From an uncultured Tolumonas sp. (GTDB lineage Bacteria > Pseudomonadota > Gammaproteobacteria > Enterobacterales > Aeromonadaceae), in contig CAIZDF010000695.1 of NCBI GenBank assembly GCA_903931645.1, positions 1 to 15,737 on the forward strand: a stretch of DNA of 15,737 bases, written 5' to 3'. How positions within the stretch are numbered: the stretch's first letter is position 1; each line of letters opens with the position of its first letter. Shown here one piece after another: positions 1 through 7,631 of the stretch. The notes beneath the pieces are model-generated. The model worked only from the letters and a program-made list of their open reading frames with translations. It searched no databases and was not told the DNA's origin. The position numbers and the translations under genes were made by a program.

Positions 1-269
1 ACATCATTTTGCATCATGCGTTGCGCCCCGCCATGCTCCCCGTGGTCTCTTATCTTGGCCCCGCTTTTGTCGGTATTATCACCGGTTCGGTGGTGATCGA
101 AACCATGTTCGGTTTACCCGGCATCGGCCAGCTGTTTGTGAATGGCGCATTGAATCGTGACTATTCGATGGTGATGGGGCTGACGATTTTGGTTGGCGCA
201 CTGACCATCTTATTCAATGCGGTGGTTGATATTTTATACGCGGTCATTGATCCGAAAATCCGTTACTGA
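1..269 (+). CDS. oppB: Oligopeptide ABC transporter permease OppB, C-terminal part (5' truncated by window edge)
   Basis: Inner-membrane permease of the oligopeptide importer, which forms the channel together with OppC. The reading frame is open from base 3, before any plausible start, so the gene begins outside the window and about 89 residues remain. They include the end of the cytoplasmic EAA-type coupling loop (HHALRPAMLPVVSYLGPA), the conserved ETMFGLPGIGQLFVNG segment, and a last hydrophobic helix followed by the terminal YAVIDPKIRY. All of these match E. coli OppB from memory almost residue for residue. The TGA stop lies 14 bases before oppC, and a purine-rich GGGGAAAAC in the gap serves as oppC's ribosome site, so the genes are co-transcribed. 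The truncation is due to the window edge, not decay. Confidence 0.95.
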   Translation, partial: IILHHALRPAMLPVVSYLGPAFVGIITGSVVIETMFGLPGIGQLFVNGALNRDYSMVMGLTILVGALTILFNAVVDILYAVIDPKIRY

Positions 270-283
270 CCGGGGAAAACAAA

Positions 284-1183
284 ATGGTTAAACAACAAAA
301 AGAAGTCGCTCAGTTTGCGGAAGATCTCGAGATCAAAGGCCGCTCACTGTGGCAGGATGCGCGTCGTCGTTTCTTCCGCAATAAAGCCGCGGTCGTCAGT
401 ATGATCATCTTAAGTTTGATCGCATTGGCCGTGCTCGTCGGCCCATCACTTTCTGCATTTGGTTATGAAGACCCCGATTGGGCGTCGATGGCCAGTGCAC
501 CTGACTTTGCCAGTGGGCATTATTTTGGCACCGACAGTCTGGGACGTGATTTATTTGTCCGCACTCTCATTGGTGGCCGCATTTCACTGATGGTGGGGAT
601 ACTCGGTTCGATGGTGGCCGTGGTGATCGGCACACTTTATGGTGCAGCGGCGGGTTTTATCGGCGGCACATTAGATCGTGTATTGATGCGGGCGCTGGAA
701 ATTCTGTATGCCTTTCCGTTCATGTTCTTTGTCATCATGCTGGTGACGTTTTTTGGTCGCAACATCTGGTTGATCTTCATCGCTATCGGTGCGGTCAGTT
801 GGCTCGACATGGCCCGTATTGTGCGCGGTCAGGCGCTCAGTTTGAAAAATAAAGAGTTCATTGAAGCAGCACACGTTTGCGGTGTTTCGCAGTGGAAGAT
901 CATCACCCGCCATATCGTGCCCAACGTGCTCGGTATCGTGGTGGTTTACGCCACGTTGCTGGTGCCGGGTATGATCATGTTTGAATCATTCTTAAGTTTC
1001 TTAGGTTTAGGCGTCCAAGAGCCGATGACTAGCTGGGGCGCTTTGCTCAACGAAGGCTCGAAAACCATGGAAGTCGCTTTGTGGCAGCTGTTGATTCCAG
1101 CAGTCTTTATGGTGATCACGCTGTTCTGTTTCAACTTCCTCGGTGACGGTCTGCGCGATGCGCTTGACCCGAAAGATCGTTAA
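284..1183 (+). CDS. oppC: Oligopeptide ABC transporter permease OppC
   Basis: Second inner-membrane permease of the Opp importer, 299 residues (E. coli OppC has about 302). The cytoplasmic N-terminus carries the conserved GRSLWQDARRRF stretch (19-30). Hydrophobic segments lie near residues 36-56, 100-125, 144-178 (probably two helices), 214-240 and 265-288. The periplasmic part holds SGHYFGTDSLGRD (77-89), typical of OppC/DppC. The EAA coupling loop that docks on the ATPases is at about 192-214, with E194-A-A, G200 and the IVPNV end. The C-terminus GDGLRDALDPKDR is the family's usual ending. It sits between oppB (14-base gap) and oppD (10-base gap). Identification is by close resemblance to the E. 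coli protein. Nothing is missing. Confidence 0.96.
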   Translation: MVKQQKEVAQFAEDLEIKGRSLWQDARRRFFRNKAAVVSMIILSLIALAVLVGPSLSAFGYEDPDWASMASAPDFASGHYFGTDSLGRDLFVRTLIGGRISLMVGILGSMVAVVIGTLYGAAAGFIGGTLDRVLMRALEILYAFPFMFFVIMLVTFFGRNIWLIFIAIGAVSWLDMARIVRGQALSLKNKEFIEAAHVCGVSQWKIITRHIVPNVLGIVVVYATLLVPGMIMFESFLSFLGLGVQEPMTSWGALLNEGSKTMEVALWQLLIPAVFMVITLFCFNFLGDGLRDALDPKDR

Positions 1184-1187
1184 GGAG
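1183..1187 (+). promoter_or_regulatory. Ribosome binding site that fixes the oppD start
   Basis: AGGAG begins on the last base of the oppC stop codon and lies six bases before ATG 1194. The open frame extends upstream to an ATG at 1143 inside oppC, but that site has no comparable signal and would add 17 residues with no counterpart in OppD. The 1194 start is therefore preferred. Confidence 0.8.
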
Positions 1188-1193
1188 ATCGCG

Positions 1194-2162
1194 ATGAATT
1201 TATTAGATGTACGCGATCTGCGCGTGGAATTTAAAACCCCCGATGGTTCAGTGGTCGCAGTCAACGATCTGAATTTTTCACTGGCGGCGGGTGAAACACT
1301 GGGCATCGTCGGTGAATCTGGCTCGGGCAAAAGCCAGACCGCCTTTGCACTGATGGGCTTGCTGGCGAAAAATGGCCAGATCCACGGTTCTGCACGTTTT
1401 CATGGCCGCGAAATTCTCAATCTGCCACAACGGGAGCTGAATAAGATCCGCGCTGAAGAGATTGCGATGATTTTTCAAGACCCTATGACATCGCTGAACC
1501 CTTACATGAAAGTCAGTGAGCAGCTGATTGAAGTGTTACGCCTGCACAAAGACATGGATAAAAAAACGGCGTTTGAAGAATCAGTGAAAATGCTTGATGC
1601 AGTAAAAATGCCGGAAGCACGCAAGCGTATGGGCATGTATCCGCATGAGTTTTCCGGCGGTATGCGTCAGCGCGTGATGATTGCGATGGCGTTGTTGTGT
1701 CGCCCGAAACTGCTGATTGCCGACGAGCCGACTACCGCACTGGATGTAACAGTACAAGCCCAAATCATGACACTGTTACAAGAGCTAAAACGTGACTTCA
1801 ACACCGCAATAATCATGATCACGCACGATCTGGGTGTGGTCGCTGGCCTGTGTGACAAAGTGCTGGTCATGTATGCCGGACGCACCATGGAATATGGCCC
1901 TGTTGACGATATTTTCTATAAGCCGTCACACCCTTATACCGAAGGATTGTTGCGCGCGATCCCTCGTCTCGATAACGATGGGCTTGAGCTTGCCACCATT
2001 CCCGGTAATCCACCGAATCTGTTGCGTCTACCCAAAGGCTGTCCATTTCAGGAGCGCTGCCACCGTGCGCAAGCGCGCTGCTTCAGCGAAGCGCCTTCAC
2101 TGGATACATTCGGCAATGCTCGCCAACGTGCTTGTCACTGGAATTGGGAGACTCCGGCATGA
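1194..2162 (+). CDS. oppD: Oligopeptide ABC transporter ATPase OppD
   Basis: One of the two cytoplasmic ATPases that power oligopeptide uptake; 322 residues from the start chosen here, against 337 in E. coli, the difference being a shorter N-terminus. Visible elements: Walker A GESGSGKS (40-47), Q-loop Q95 in FQDPMTSLNP, signature FSGGM (153-157) with the usual degenerate last residue of OppD, Walker B LLIADEP (D177, E178), D-loop TALD, and switch histidine H211 in ITHDLG. The C-terminal domain has the PGNPPNLL motif and four cysteines, C283, C289, C296 and C314. This quartet is known to hold an iron-sulfur cluster in the related dipeptide transporter ATPase; that it does so here is inference. 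The stop overlaps the oppF start as ATGA, which suggests translational coupling and equal subunit supply. Confidence 0.96.
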   Translation: MNLLDVRDLRVEFKTPDGSVVAVNDLNFSLAAGETLGIVGESGSGKSQTAFALMGLLAKNGQIHGSARFHGREILNLPQRELNKIRAEEIAMIFQDPMTSLNPYMKVSEQLIEVLRLHKDMDKKTAFEESVKMLDAVKMPEARKRMGMYPHEFSGGMRQRVMIAMALLCRPKLLIADEPTTALDVTVQAQIMTLLQELKRDFNTAIIMITHDLGVVAGLCDKVLVMYAGRTMEYGPVDDIFYKPSHPYTEGLLRAIPRLDNDGLELATIPGNPPNLLRLPKGCPFQERCHRAQARCFSEAPSLDTFGNARQRACHWNWETPA

Positions 2163-3142
2163 GTGAGAAAAAATTACTGCTGCAAGTTCGCGATCTGAAA
2201 GTGCACTTCCCTATTAAGGTCAATTCACTGCTGCCGTGGGCTAAACCGCTGCAACTGAAAGCGGTCGATGGTGTGTCATTTGAGCTGTATGAAGGTGAAA
2301 CACTCGGCGTGGTGGGGGAATCTGGTTGTGGTAAATCGACTCTCGCCCGCGCGGTAATCGGGTTGGTCAAAGCCACTGAGGGTGAAATTGTCTGGTTGGG
2401 GCAAGATCTGACGCAACTCTCTGCGGGGCAATACCGCGAGAAGCGCAAAGAGATCCAGATGATATTTCAAGATCCATTGGCTTCGCTTAACCCACGTATG
2501 ACCATCGGCGATATTATTGCTGAACCGCTACAGACCTTTTATCCTGGGCTGAAAAAAGAAGCCGTGATGGATCAAGTGAAAGCGATGATGATGAAAGTCG
2601 GTTTATTGCCGAACCTCATTAATCGCTATCCGCATGAGTTTTCCGGTGGCCAGTGCCAGCGTATCGGTATCGCGCGCGCATTGATCCTAAAGCCGAAACT
2701 GATCATCTGTGACGAACCGGTTTCAGCACTGGATGTGTCAATTCAGGCGCAAGTGGTGAATCTACTGAAAGAAGTGCAACGCGAAATGGGGTTATCGTTG
2801 ATCTTTATCGCGCACGATCTATCGGTCGTTAAACACATCTCTGATCGCGTGATGGTGATGTATTTAGGTAATGCCGTGGAATTTGGCAGCGACAAACACG
2901 TTTGCGAAACGCCAAAACACCCCTACACCCAAGCACTCATGTCGGCTGTGCCGATCCCCGATCCGGAATTGGAACGTAATAAAAAAATCCAGATTTTGGA
3001 AGGCGATCTGCCATCACCGATCAACCCACCATCGGGTTGTGTGTTCCGCACGCGTTGCCCACAAGCTACCGCAGGTTGTTCTACCGATAAACCGCTATTA
3101 AAAGGTCAAGAACATCGTGCCGCTTGTATTCATGAGCAGTAA
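2159..3142 (+). CDS. oppF: Oligopeptide ABC transporter ATPase OppF
   Basis: Partner ATPase of OppD, 327 residues (E. coli 334). The start at 2159 was chosen because it overlaps the oppD stop in an ATGA arrangement; an in-frame ATG at 2132 lies inside oppD and adds nothing conserved. Walker A GESGCGKST is at 53-61, signature FSGGQ at 161-165, Walker B with D185-E186, and switch histidine H219 in IAHDL. The family marker LMSAVPIPDP precedes a C-terminal LPSPINPPSGC motif. Four cysteines (C294, C300, C307, C323) repeat the OppD pattern C-x5-C-x6-C-x15-C, with almost the same last spacing. This is the last gene of the opp operon: a strong hairpin follows 25 bases after the stop. No dipeptide-specific or other transport gene follows. 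Confidence 0.96.
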   Translation: MSEKKLLLQVRDLKVHFPIKVNSLLPWAKPLQLKAVDGVSFELYEGETLGVVGESGCGKSTLARAVIGLVKATEGEIVWLGQDLTQLSAGQYREKRKEIQMIFQDPLASLNPRMTIGDIIAEPLQTFYPGLKKEAVMDQVKAMMMKVGLLPNLINRYPHEFSGGQCQRIGIARALILKPKLIICDEPVSALDVSIQAQVVNLLKEVQREMGLSLIFIAHDLSVVKHISDRVMVMYLGNAVEFGSDKHVCETPKHPYTQALMSAVPIPDPELERNKKIQILEGDLPSPINPPSGCVFRTRCPQATAGCSTDKPLLKGQEHRAACIHEQ

Positions 3143-3166
3143 ACCGAAGCGGTAAAACGAAAAGTA

Positions 3167-3192
3167 AAAGGGGCTTAGGCCCCTTTCTTGTT
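3167..3192. terminator. Bidirectional Rho-independent terminator between oppF and hxpA
   Basis: Perfect 8-bp stem AAAGGGGC / GCCCCTTT (3167-3174 with 3179-3186) and a four-base loop TTAG. On the plus strand it is followed by TTTCTTGTT, ending oppF. On the minus strand it is followed by a T-rich run (ACTTTTCGTTTT) that can end hxpA. The two genes converge here with only 68 bases between stops, so one hairpin probably serves both. Confidence 0.88.
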
Positions 3193-3210
3193 AAAGTCGA
3201 TAGCGTAATT

Positions 3211-3870
3211 TTATTCAACCACACTAATCAAAAATTCACCACCCTGCACTGGCTCAACCTGCAACACCGCCAGTGATTTCAATACCAAATCGACTTTATC
3301 CAACCCCGGCGTATCATCCGGCGCATTTACCGCAATCACCTTACAACCAGCAGCCAGACCTGACAGCACACCAGCAGGTGCATCTTCGACTACCACACAC
3401 TCTTCCGGTTTCAACCCTAAGCGCTGCGCACCTAACAGATATGGGTCTGGATTCGGTTTGCCACGCGCCACCAATTCCGCCGTGATAAAGATTTCCGGTG
3501 TCGCCAGCTCGCCTGCCGCATGACGGGCGCGTGCAACCGGCACAGATCCTGAGGTCACGATAGCCCACGGCATCGATAATGCTTCCAGACGCTCAAGCAG
3601 TTGCACAGCCCCTGGTAATGCAGAAATGCCATCTGTATCTTCGGCTTCTACTTTTTCCAGCAAAGAGAATTGCTGTTGGATCGCTTCTTCACTTTCGCCA
3701 GGCATAAAGTGACGCAGTGACGTGATCGCTTGTTTACCGTGGATAAAATCTAATACTACTGCGGGATCAAGACTCCGGCTTTTTGCCCAGTTCGACCAAG
3801 CTCGTTCAACAACCGGCAATGAATCAACTAGTGTGCCGTCGAGATCAAAAAGAAACCCTTTGCATTTCAT
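3211..3870 (-). CDS. hxpA: HAD-family sugar phosphatase, HxpA/YfbT type
   Basis: Cytoplasmic haloacid-dehalogenase-superfamily phosphatase, 219 residues. It matches E. coli YfbT (HxpA, which dephosphorylates small sugar and hexitol phosphates) almost throughout, for example FIHGKQAITSLRHFM, PWAIVTSGS, VARARH and VVVEDAPAGVLSGLAAGC. Motif I is FDLDGT, with nucleophile D9 and acid/base D11. Motif II is T106/S107, motif III K138 in RGKPNPD, and motif IV E162-D163, the Mg2+ ligands. The cap domain lies between about residues 15 and 85. The start ATG is preceded by AGGAT about eight bases upstream. It converges on oppF and shares its terminator; a functional link to peptide uptake is not evident. 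Exact substrate preference cannot be read from sequence. The E. coli family is promiscuous, so the sugar specificity is inferred. Confidence 0.9.
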   Translation of the reverse strand: MKCKGFLFDLDGTLVDSLPVVERAWSNWAKSRSLDPAVVLDFIHGKQAITSLRHFMPGESEEAIQQQFSLLEKVEAEDTDGISALPGAVQLLERLEALSMPWAIVTSGSVPVARARHAAGELATPEIFITAELVARGKPNPDPYLLGAQRLGLKPEECVVVEDAPAGVLSGLAAGCKVIAVNAPDDTPGLDKVDLVLKSLAVLQVEPVQGGEFLISVVE

Positions 3871-3925
3871 TGAGATAATCCTGTTTTATTTATATTTCAA
3901 ATTCATCACGACCCAACAATCAAAG

Positions 3926-3945
3926 CCGGTTATTCAGCATAACGG
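3926..3945 (-). terminator. Weak hairpin after the small hypothetical gene
   Basis: On the minus strand CCGTTAT and ATAACCGG pair across the loop GCTGA, with one bulged base, immediately after the stop of the 63-residue protein. The following stretch CTTTGATTGTT is only partly T-rich. It may be a weak terminator or may do nothing, in which case hxpA downstream could be read from the same transcript. Confidence 0.25.
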
Positions 3946-3946
3946 G

Positions 3947-4138
3947 TTAGTGACCTGCTGACAGGAGCTCATCATATTTCGCCATCGCCTTTCTGTCATT
4001 GTCGGCATAGATATGATGGTGCGAAATATAAAACCCCTGTCGTAGTAATTGTTCGGTAATTTCTTCGCTGTATTCTTCTTCCTGACAAACTTGTGTTACG
4101 ACCTGATTCTTGATCAAAAATATAAATTTCTTCGTCAT
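3947..4138 (-). CDS. Small uncharacterised protein, 63 residues
   Basis: I do not recognise this protein. The start at 4138 is supported by GGAGG four bases upstream, one of the clearest ribosome sites in the window. An in-frame ATG at 4183 would add 15 residues, lacks such a site, and would run the coding sequence through one of the direct repeats. The protein begins MTKKFIFLIKNQVVTQVCQ (a probable beta strand), then an acidic stretch EEEYSEEITEQLL likely to be helical, then GFYISHHHIYADNDRKAM with three consecutive histidines, and a helical end. No signal peptide or membrane segment is seen. The alternation beta-alpha-beta-alpha suggests a small soluble fold. It is divergent from a LysR-type regulator, which makes it a candidate target. 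A spurious frame is possible but unlikely given the ribosome site and the balanced composition. Confidence 0.65.
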   Translation of the reverse strand: MTKKFIFLIKNQVVTQVCQEEEYSEEITEQLLRQGFYISHHHIYADNDRKAMAKYDELLSAGH

Positions 4139-4142
4139 ATAA

Positions 4143-4147
4143 CCTCC
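4143..4147 (-). promoter_or_regulatory. Ribosome binding site of the small hypothetical gene
   Basis: GGAGG on the minus strand, four bases before ATG 4138. It is the main evidence both that this small frame is translated and that translation starts here rather than at the upstream ATG at 4183. Confidence 0.7.
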
Positions 4148-4155
4148 GGTTACAT

Positions 4156-4209
4156 CGCTGTAGTGATTTTTATTCGTCATCAAGGTTAGGCCTAACCGAT
4201 GTAGTGATT
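4156..4209. promoter_or_regulatory. Candidate operator region: 14-bp palindrome between 13-bp direct repeats
   Basis: A perfect palindrome GGTTAGGCCTAACC occupies 4184-4197. It is flanked by direct repeats CGCTGTAGTGATT (4156-4168) and CGATGTAGTGATT (4197-4209), identical at 12 of 13 bases and 41 bases apart, close to four helical turns. A shorter perfect palindrome CAGAGCTCTG follows at 4214-4223, and a partial AGTGAT copy lies at 4253-4258. The whole lies between two divergent genes, where a LysR-type regulator would usually bind. The palindrome lacks the spaced T-N11-A symmetry of a classical LysR box, so which protein binds is open. Confidence 0.5.
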
Positions 4210-4269
4210 ACAGCAGAGCTCTGGTATTCTTTAAAATGAATAATTATCCACCAGTGATAACCAAACGGA

Positions 4270-5154
4270 ATGGAATTGCGTCAGTTACGTGCTTTTGTGA
4301 CTTTGGCTGATTGCCTGAATTTTACCGAAGCCGCACAAAAACTATTTATTACCCAGCCCGCCCTTTCCAAGCAGATCCATGCTTTGGAAGAAACGCTGGG
4401 CGGATTGTTATTTACCCGTAACCGACGTGGGGCTGAATTAACGCCGTTGGGCAAAGAGCTGCATGAACAAACTCGCACGCTGGTATTGCAAGCTGAGCAG
4501 TTAAAACGACACGCGCAACGAGTGTTAAAGGGGCAATCCGGCAAGCTGGCGATCGGGATTGGGCTTTCCAGTCTGCGTCTGGCGTCGTCTTTTACCGCGC
4601 AATTCCGCGGGCTTTATCCCGATGTCACCATCACCTTTCAAGACACCTCATCGGTGCCGCTGATAGCCCAGCTGCTGGCCGATCAATCGCAATTAGGCTT
4701 CTTGCGTTTACCCATCGAGCCACCGTTGATCGCGCATAAGTTATTAACCGATCAATTGGTATTAGCAGTGAACCGACACCATTATTCCGGCCATAACGAA
4801 GCAGATTTTTTACGCCAGTTGGAGCAATTACCGCTGTTGCGTTTAACACCGACGCAGGGGCAGCGTTTCAACCGGCAGATTGATCAGTTTCTAGCCTTTC
4901 ACAATAGTTACCCGGTGGTGGCACAGTACGCAGGCGATAATCAGACGTTGCTGGCGCTGGTGGCAGCCGGACTGGGTGTAGCAATCGTGCCGCAAAGTGC
5001 GGTATTTATTGCGCCGGAAGAGGTCGATATCATCCCTTTATCGGGCGATTACACGCAATGGGATATCGGCATAGCCTGGAATCCGCATTACGATAATCCG
5101 ATCCGGGATGCGTTTATTCAGCTGGTATTACAGCGTGAAACGGATAAAACATGA
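4270..5154 (+). CDS. LysR-type transcriptional regulator
   Basis: DNA-binding regulator of 294 residues, the usual LysR length. The N-terminal winged helix-turn-helix covers residues 1-63: MELRQLRAFVTLADCLNFTEAA, then ITQPALSKQIHALEE as the recognition helix region, and LFTRNRRGAELTPLG as the wing. A linker helix follows to about residue 90. The C-terminal effector domain begins at LAIGIGLS and includes a conserved GLGVAIVPQSA near its end, typical of periplasmic-binding-protein-like LysR sensors. Start 4270 gives the canonical family N-terminus, although the upstream AACGGA is a poor ribosome site. The target and inducer are not readable. It is divergent from the small gene at 3947-4138 and ends tail to tail with cysH. 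It is not CysB, which has a different N-terminus and is longer. Confidence 0.92.
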   Translation: MELRQLRAFVTLADCLNFTEAAQKLFITQPALSKQIHALEETLGGLLFTRNRRGAELTPLGKELHEQTRTLVLQAEQLKRHAQRVLKGQSGKLAIGIGLSSLRLASSFTAQFRGLYPDVTITFQDTSSVPLIAQLLADQSQLGFLRLPIEPPLIAHKLLTDQLVLAVNRHHYSGHNEADFLRQLEQLPLLRLTPTQGQRFNRQIDQFLAFHNSYPVVAQYAGDNQTLLALVAAGLGVAIVPQSAVFIAPEEVDIIPLSGDYTQWDIGIAWNPHYDNPIRDAFIQLVLQRETDKT

Positions 5155-5178
5155 CAGATAAAAACTGACGGACAAAAC

Positions 5179-5204
5179 AAAGGGCGCTTGCTGCGCCCTT
5201 TTGC
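5179..5204. terminator. Bidirectional Rho-independent terminator between the LysR gene and cysH
   Basis: Stem AAAGGGCGC (5179-5187) pairs perfectly with GCGCCCTTT (5193-5201) around the loop TTGCT. On the plus strand it runs into TTTTGCTT. On the minus strand it is followed by GTTTTGTCC, so it can end both convergent genes. It lies 24 bases after the regulator's stop and 9 bases after the cysH stop. Confidence 0.88.
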
Positions 5205-5209
5205 TTAGC

Positions 5210-5953
5210 TTATTTCTCTTCGTGCAATCCGCACTCGCGTTTCAGGCCGAAGAAACGGGTTTGTTCTTCCGTCATCCCCGGTTCCCACTTCGCGGTAGTC
5301 TGCACATCACCGACTGACAGGTAGCCTTGCTCCCACAGCGGGTGATATGGCAGCTCGTGTTCCTTGAAGTAATAGAACACGTCTTTGTTGGTCCAGTCGA
5401 TCACGGGCAGGAACTTGAAGATGCCACGCTGAACTGCCAGCACTGGCAAATTGCCACGGGTGGAAGATTGTTCACGGCGTAAACCGGAGAACCAGGTTTT
5501 CACATCCAGTTCTTTCAGCGCGCGCGCCATCGGTTCCACTTTGTTGATCTGATTGTATTTCTCAATCCCTTCCACACCCTGTTCCCACAGTTTGCCGTAA
5601 CGGGCTTCCTGCCAGGCCGGGGTGATCGGCGCCTGATATACTTTCAGATTCAGCTTCAAACGTTCCGTCAGCTGATCAATAAATTGATAAGTTTCCGGGA
5701 ACAGATAACCGGTATCGGTCAGCACCACCGGCACATCCGGGCGCACCTGAGTTACCAGATGCAACATCAGTGCAGCTTGAATACCAAAGCTCGAAGAGAG
5801 AATAAACTCGCCGTCCAGATGTTCGAATGCCCATTGCACACGCTCTTGTGCGCTGAGCGCCTCCAGCTGCTGATTCACTTCAGCCAGCTGAGCTGTTTGT
5901 TCTTCTTTAGAGAGTGCAACCAGTGCACTCAGCGACAAAAGATTATGCGGCAT
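5210..5953 (-). CDS. cysH: Phosphoadenosine phosphosulfate (PAPS) reductase CysH
   Basis: Reduces PAPS to sulfite with thioredoxin or glutaredoxin as electron donor, the step before sulfite reductase in assimilatory sulfate reduction. It has 247 residues from ATG 5953 (E. coli 244). The open frame extends to 5977, but the ATG at 5953 has AAGGA five bases before it and gives the normal length. The PP-loop-type segment LSSSFGIQ is at 52-59, followed by [12 protein letters not shown] (78-89). The catalytic cysteine is C241 in KRECGLH near the C-terminus. It is the only cysteine in the protein, and the paired-cysteine iron-sulfur motif of APS reductases is absent, so PAPS is the expected substrate. 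The start overlaps the end of cysI by 11 bases, which indicates translational coupling. Confidence 0.96.
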   Translation of the reverse strand: MPHNLLSLSALVALSKEEQTAQLAEVNQQLEALSAQERVQWAFEHLDGEFILSSSFGIQAALMLHLVTQVRPDVPVVLTDTGYLFPETYQFIDQLTERLKLNLKVYQAPITPAWQEARYGKLWEQGVEGIEKYNQINKVEPMARALKELDVKTWFSGLRREQSSTRGNLPVLAVQRGIFKFLPVIDWTNKDVFYYFKEHELPYHPLWEQGYLSVGDVQTTAKWEPGMTEEQTRFFGLKRECGLHEEK

Positions 5954-7631
5954 AGAAATCCTTAGCTGAATCAACAACGGGTTTCACGATCTCAGCGCGG
6001 ATCACGAAATCACCAAAGCCTTCGTTCTCGTTACGCTCTTTCGCCCAACGACCCAGCAGCGCATCGATCTCTTTCAAGATCTCAGCAGAGGTGATGTTCT
6101 CACGATACTGACGTGGAATACGCGTACCTTCGCGGTTACCACCGATATAGAAGTTGTAACGATCCATGGCCTTACCAACCAGACCAATTTCCGCCAACAT
6201 CGCACGACCACAACCGTTCGGGCACCCCGTGACACGGAAGATCACATGATCATCAGCCAAACCGTGTTTCGCCATTACTGCTTCGATTTGCGTGGTGAAC
6301 GCAGGTAGGAAACGTTCGGCTTCTGCCATCGCTAATGGGCACGTTGGCAATGCGACACACGCCATTGAGTTTTTACGCTGTTCGGTAATGGCATCGTCAA
6401 TCAAGCCATGCGCACGGGCGATTTTCTCGATTTTCGCTTTATCTTTTTTCGGCACACCCGCGATGATCAGGTTCTGGTTCGCGGTCATGCGGAAATCACC
6501 TTTGTGAATTTTCGCAATTTCTGCCAAGCCAGTTTTCAGCGGTTTGCCAGGGAAATCCAGAATACGACCATTCTCGATAAACAGCGTCAGATGCTGTTTG
6601 CCATCGATACCTTCCACCCAACCGAAACGATCACCACGGCTGGTGAACACATAAGCGCGGCTGGCTTCAAACTTGATACCAGTACGTTTTTCCACTTCCG
6701 CTTTAAACGCATCAACACCGACACGTTCCAGCGTGTATTTGGTTTTCGCATTCAGACGGTTGGAACGGTTACCCCAGTCACGTTGTGTCGTCACAACAGC
6801 TTCGGCAAATTTCAGTGTGTCTTCTTTGCGGATAAAGCCAAAATCGTCCGCTTTACGTGGGAAGGTTTCTTTGTTGCCGTGAGTCATGGCTAAGCCACCG
6901 CCCACCAGCACGTTGAAACCAACCAGCTTGCCATTTTCCGCAATTGCCACGAAGTTCAGGTCGTTGGCATGCACATCGATATCGTTGTGCGGCGGAATCA
7001 CCACGGTCGTTTTGAACTTACGTGGCAGATAAGTTGAACCCAAAATAGGTTCTTCATCCGGGCCTAATTTCTCACCATCCAGCCAGATTTCGGCATAAGC
7101 ACGCGTTTTCGGCAGCAGATGCTCAGAAATCTTTTTCGCCCATTCGTAGGCTTCCTGATGCAGCTCTGACTCGACCGGATTCGACGTACACAACACGTTA
7201 CGGTTCACGTCACCGGCTGTTGCAATAGAATCAATGCCGTATTTGTTCAGCGTCTGATGCGTCAGTTTAATCTTTGGCTTCAGAATCCCGTGGAACTGGA
7301 AGGTCTGGCGCGTAGTCAGTCGAATGCTGCCATACAAGGTATTGTCGTGTGCAAGCGCATCGATGCCTAACCATTGTTCCGGTGTAATAATACCGCCCGG
7401 CATACGAGCACGTAACATGACGTTGTGCAGCGGTTCCAGTTTCTGCTGAGCGCGCTCGGCACGAATATCACGGTCGTCTTGCTGATACATACCATGCAAG
7501 CGGATCAGCTGGAAATTGTCACCGGTAAAACCGCCGGTCAGCTCATTTTTCAGATCCAGCTCAATCGTACCGCGCAGGAAATTACTTTCCGCTTTCAGAC
7601 GTTCGTTGTCAGATAATTTTTGCTCGCTCAT
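5943..7631 (-). CDS. cysI: Sulfite reductase hemoprotein (beta) subunit CysI
   Basis: Catalytic subunit of NADPH-sulfite reductase, which reduces sulfite to sulfide in six electron steps at a siroheme coupled to a [4Fe-4S] cluster. It has 562 residues (E. coli 570). The cluster and siroheme ligands are all present: C425 and C431 in [18 protein letters not shown], and C470 and C474 in [12 protein letters not shown], the last also bridging the siroheme. Siroheme and substrate contacts seen in the family are visible in [12 protein letters not shown] (104-115) and the basic segments RKFKTT and [14 protein letters not shown]. The start shares one base with the cysJ stop (TGATG), and the end overlaps cysH, so the three genes are translated as one unit. 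Siroheme synthesis (cysG) is not in this window. Confidence 0.97.
   Translation of the reverse strand: MSEQKLSDNERLKAESNFLRGTIELDLKNELTGGFTGDNFQLIRLHGMYQQDDRDIRAERAQQKLEPLHNVMLRARMPGGIITPEQWLGIDALAHDNTLYGSIRLTTRQTFQFHGILKPKIKLTHQTLNKYGIDSIATAGDVNRNVLCTSNPVESELHQEAYEWAKKISEHLLPKTRAYAEIWLDGEKLGPDEEPILGSTYLPRKFKTTVVIPPHNDIDVHANDLNFVAIAENGKLVGFNVLVGGGLAMTHGNKETFPRKADDFGFIRKEDTLKFAEAVVTTQRDWGNRSNRLNAKTKYTLERVGVDAFKAEVEKRTGIKFEASRAYVFTSRGDRFGWVEGIDGKQHLTLFIENGRILDFPGKPLKTGLAEIAKIHKGDFRMTANQNLIIAGVPKKDKAKIEKIARAHGLIDDAITEQRKNSMACVALPTCPLAMAEAERFLPAFTTQIEAVMAKHGLADDHVIFRVTGCPNGCGRAMLAEIGLVGKAMDRYNFYIGGNREGTRIPRQYRENITSAEILKEIDALLGRWAKERNENEGFGDFVIRAEIVKPVVDSAKDFYAA

Noticed and set aside
3882..3920. 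Promoter for hxpA with TATAAA at 3894-3889 and TTGGGT at 3916-3911
   Set aside because: The implied start would fall on or beside the ribosome site, leaving almost no leader, so the match is probably chance in AT-rich sequence.
4270..5154. LysR-type protein as the CysB regulator of the neighbouring cysJIH operon
   Set aside because: It is about 30 residues shorter than CysB and its N-terminus differs from CysB as I recall it. It ends tail to tail with cysH behind a terminator, while the cysJ promoter is more than 4 kb away.
6408..6893. Plus-strand 161-codon frame inside cysI
   Set aside because: It lies entirely antisense to a fully conserved gene, and its residues only mirror cysI codon bias.
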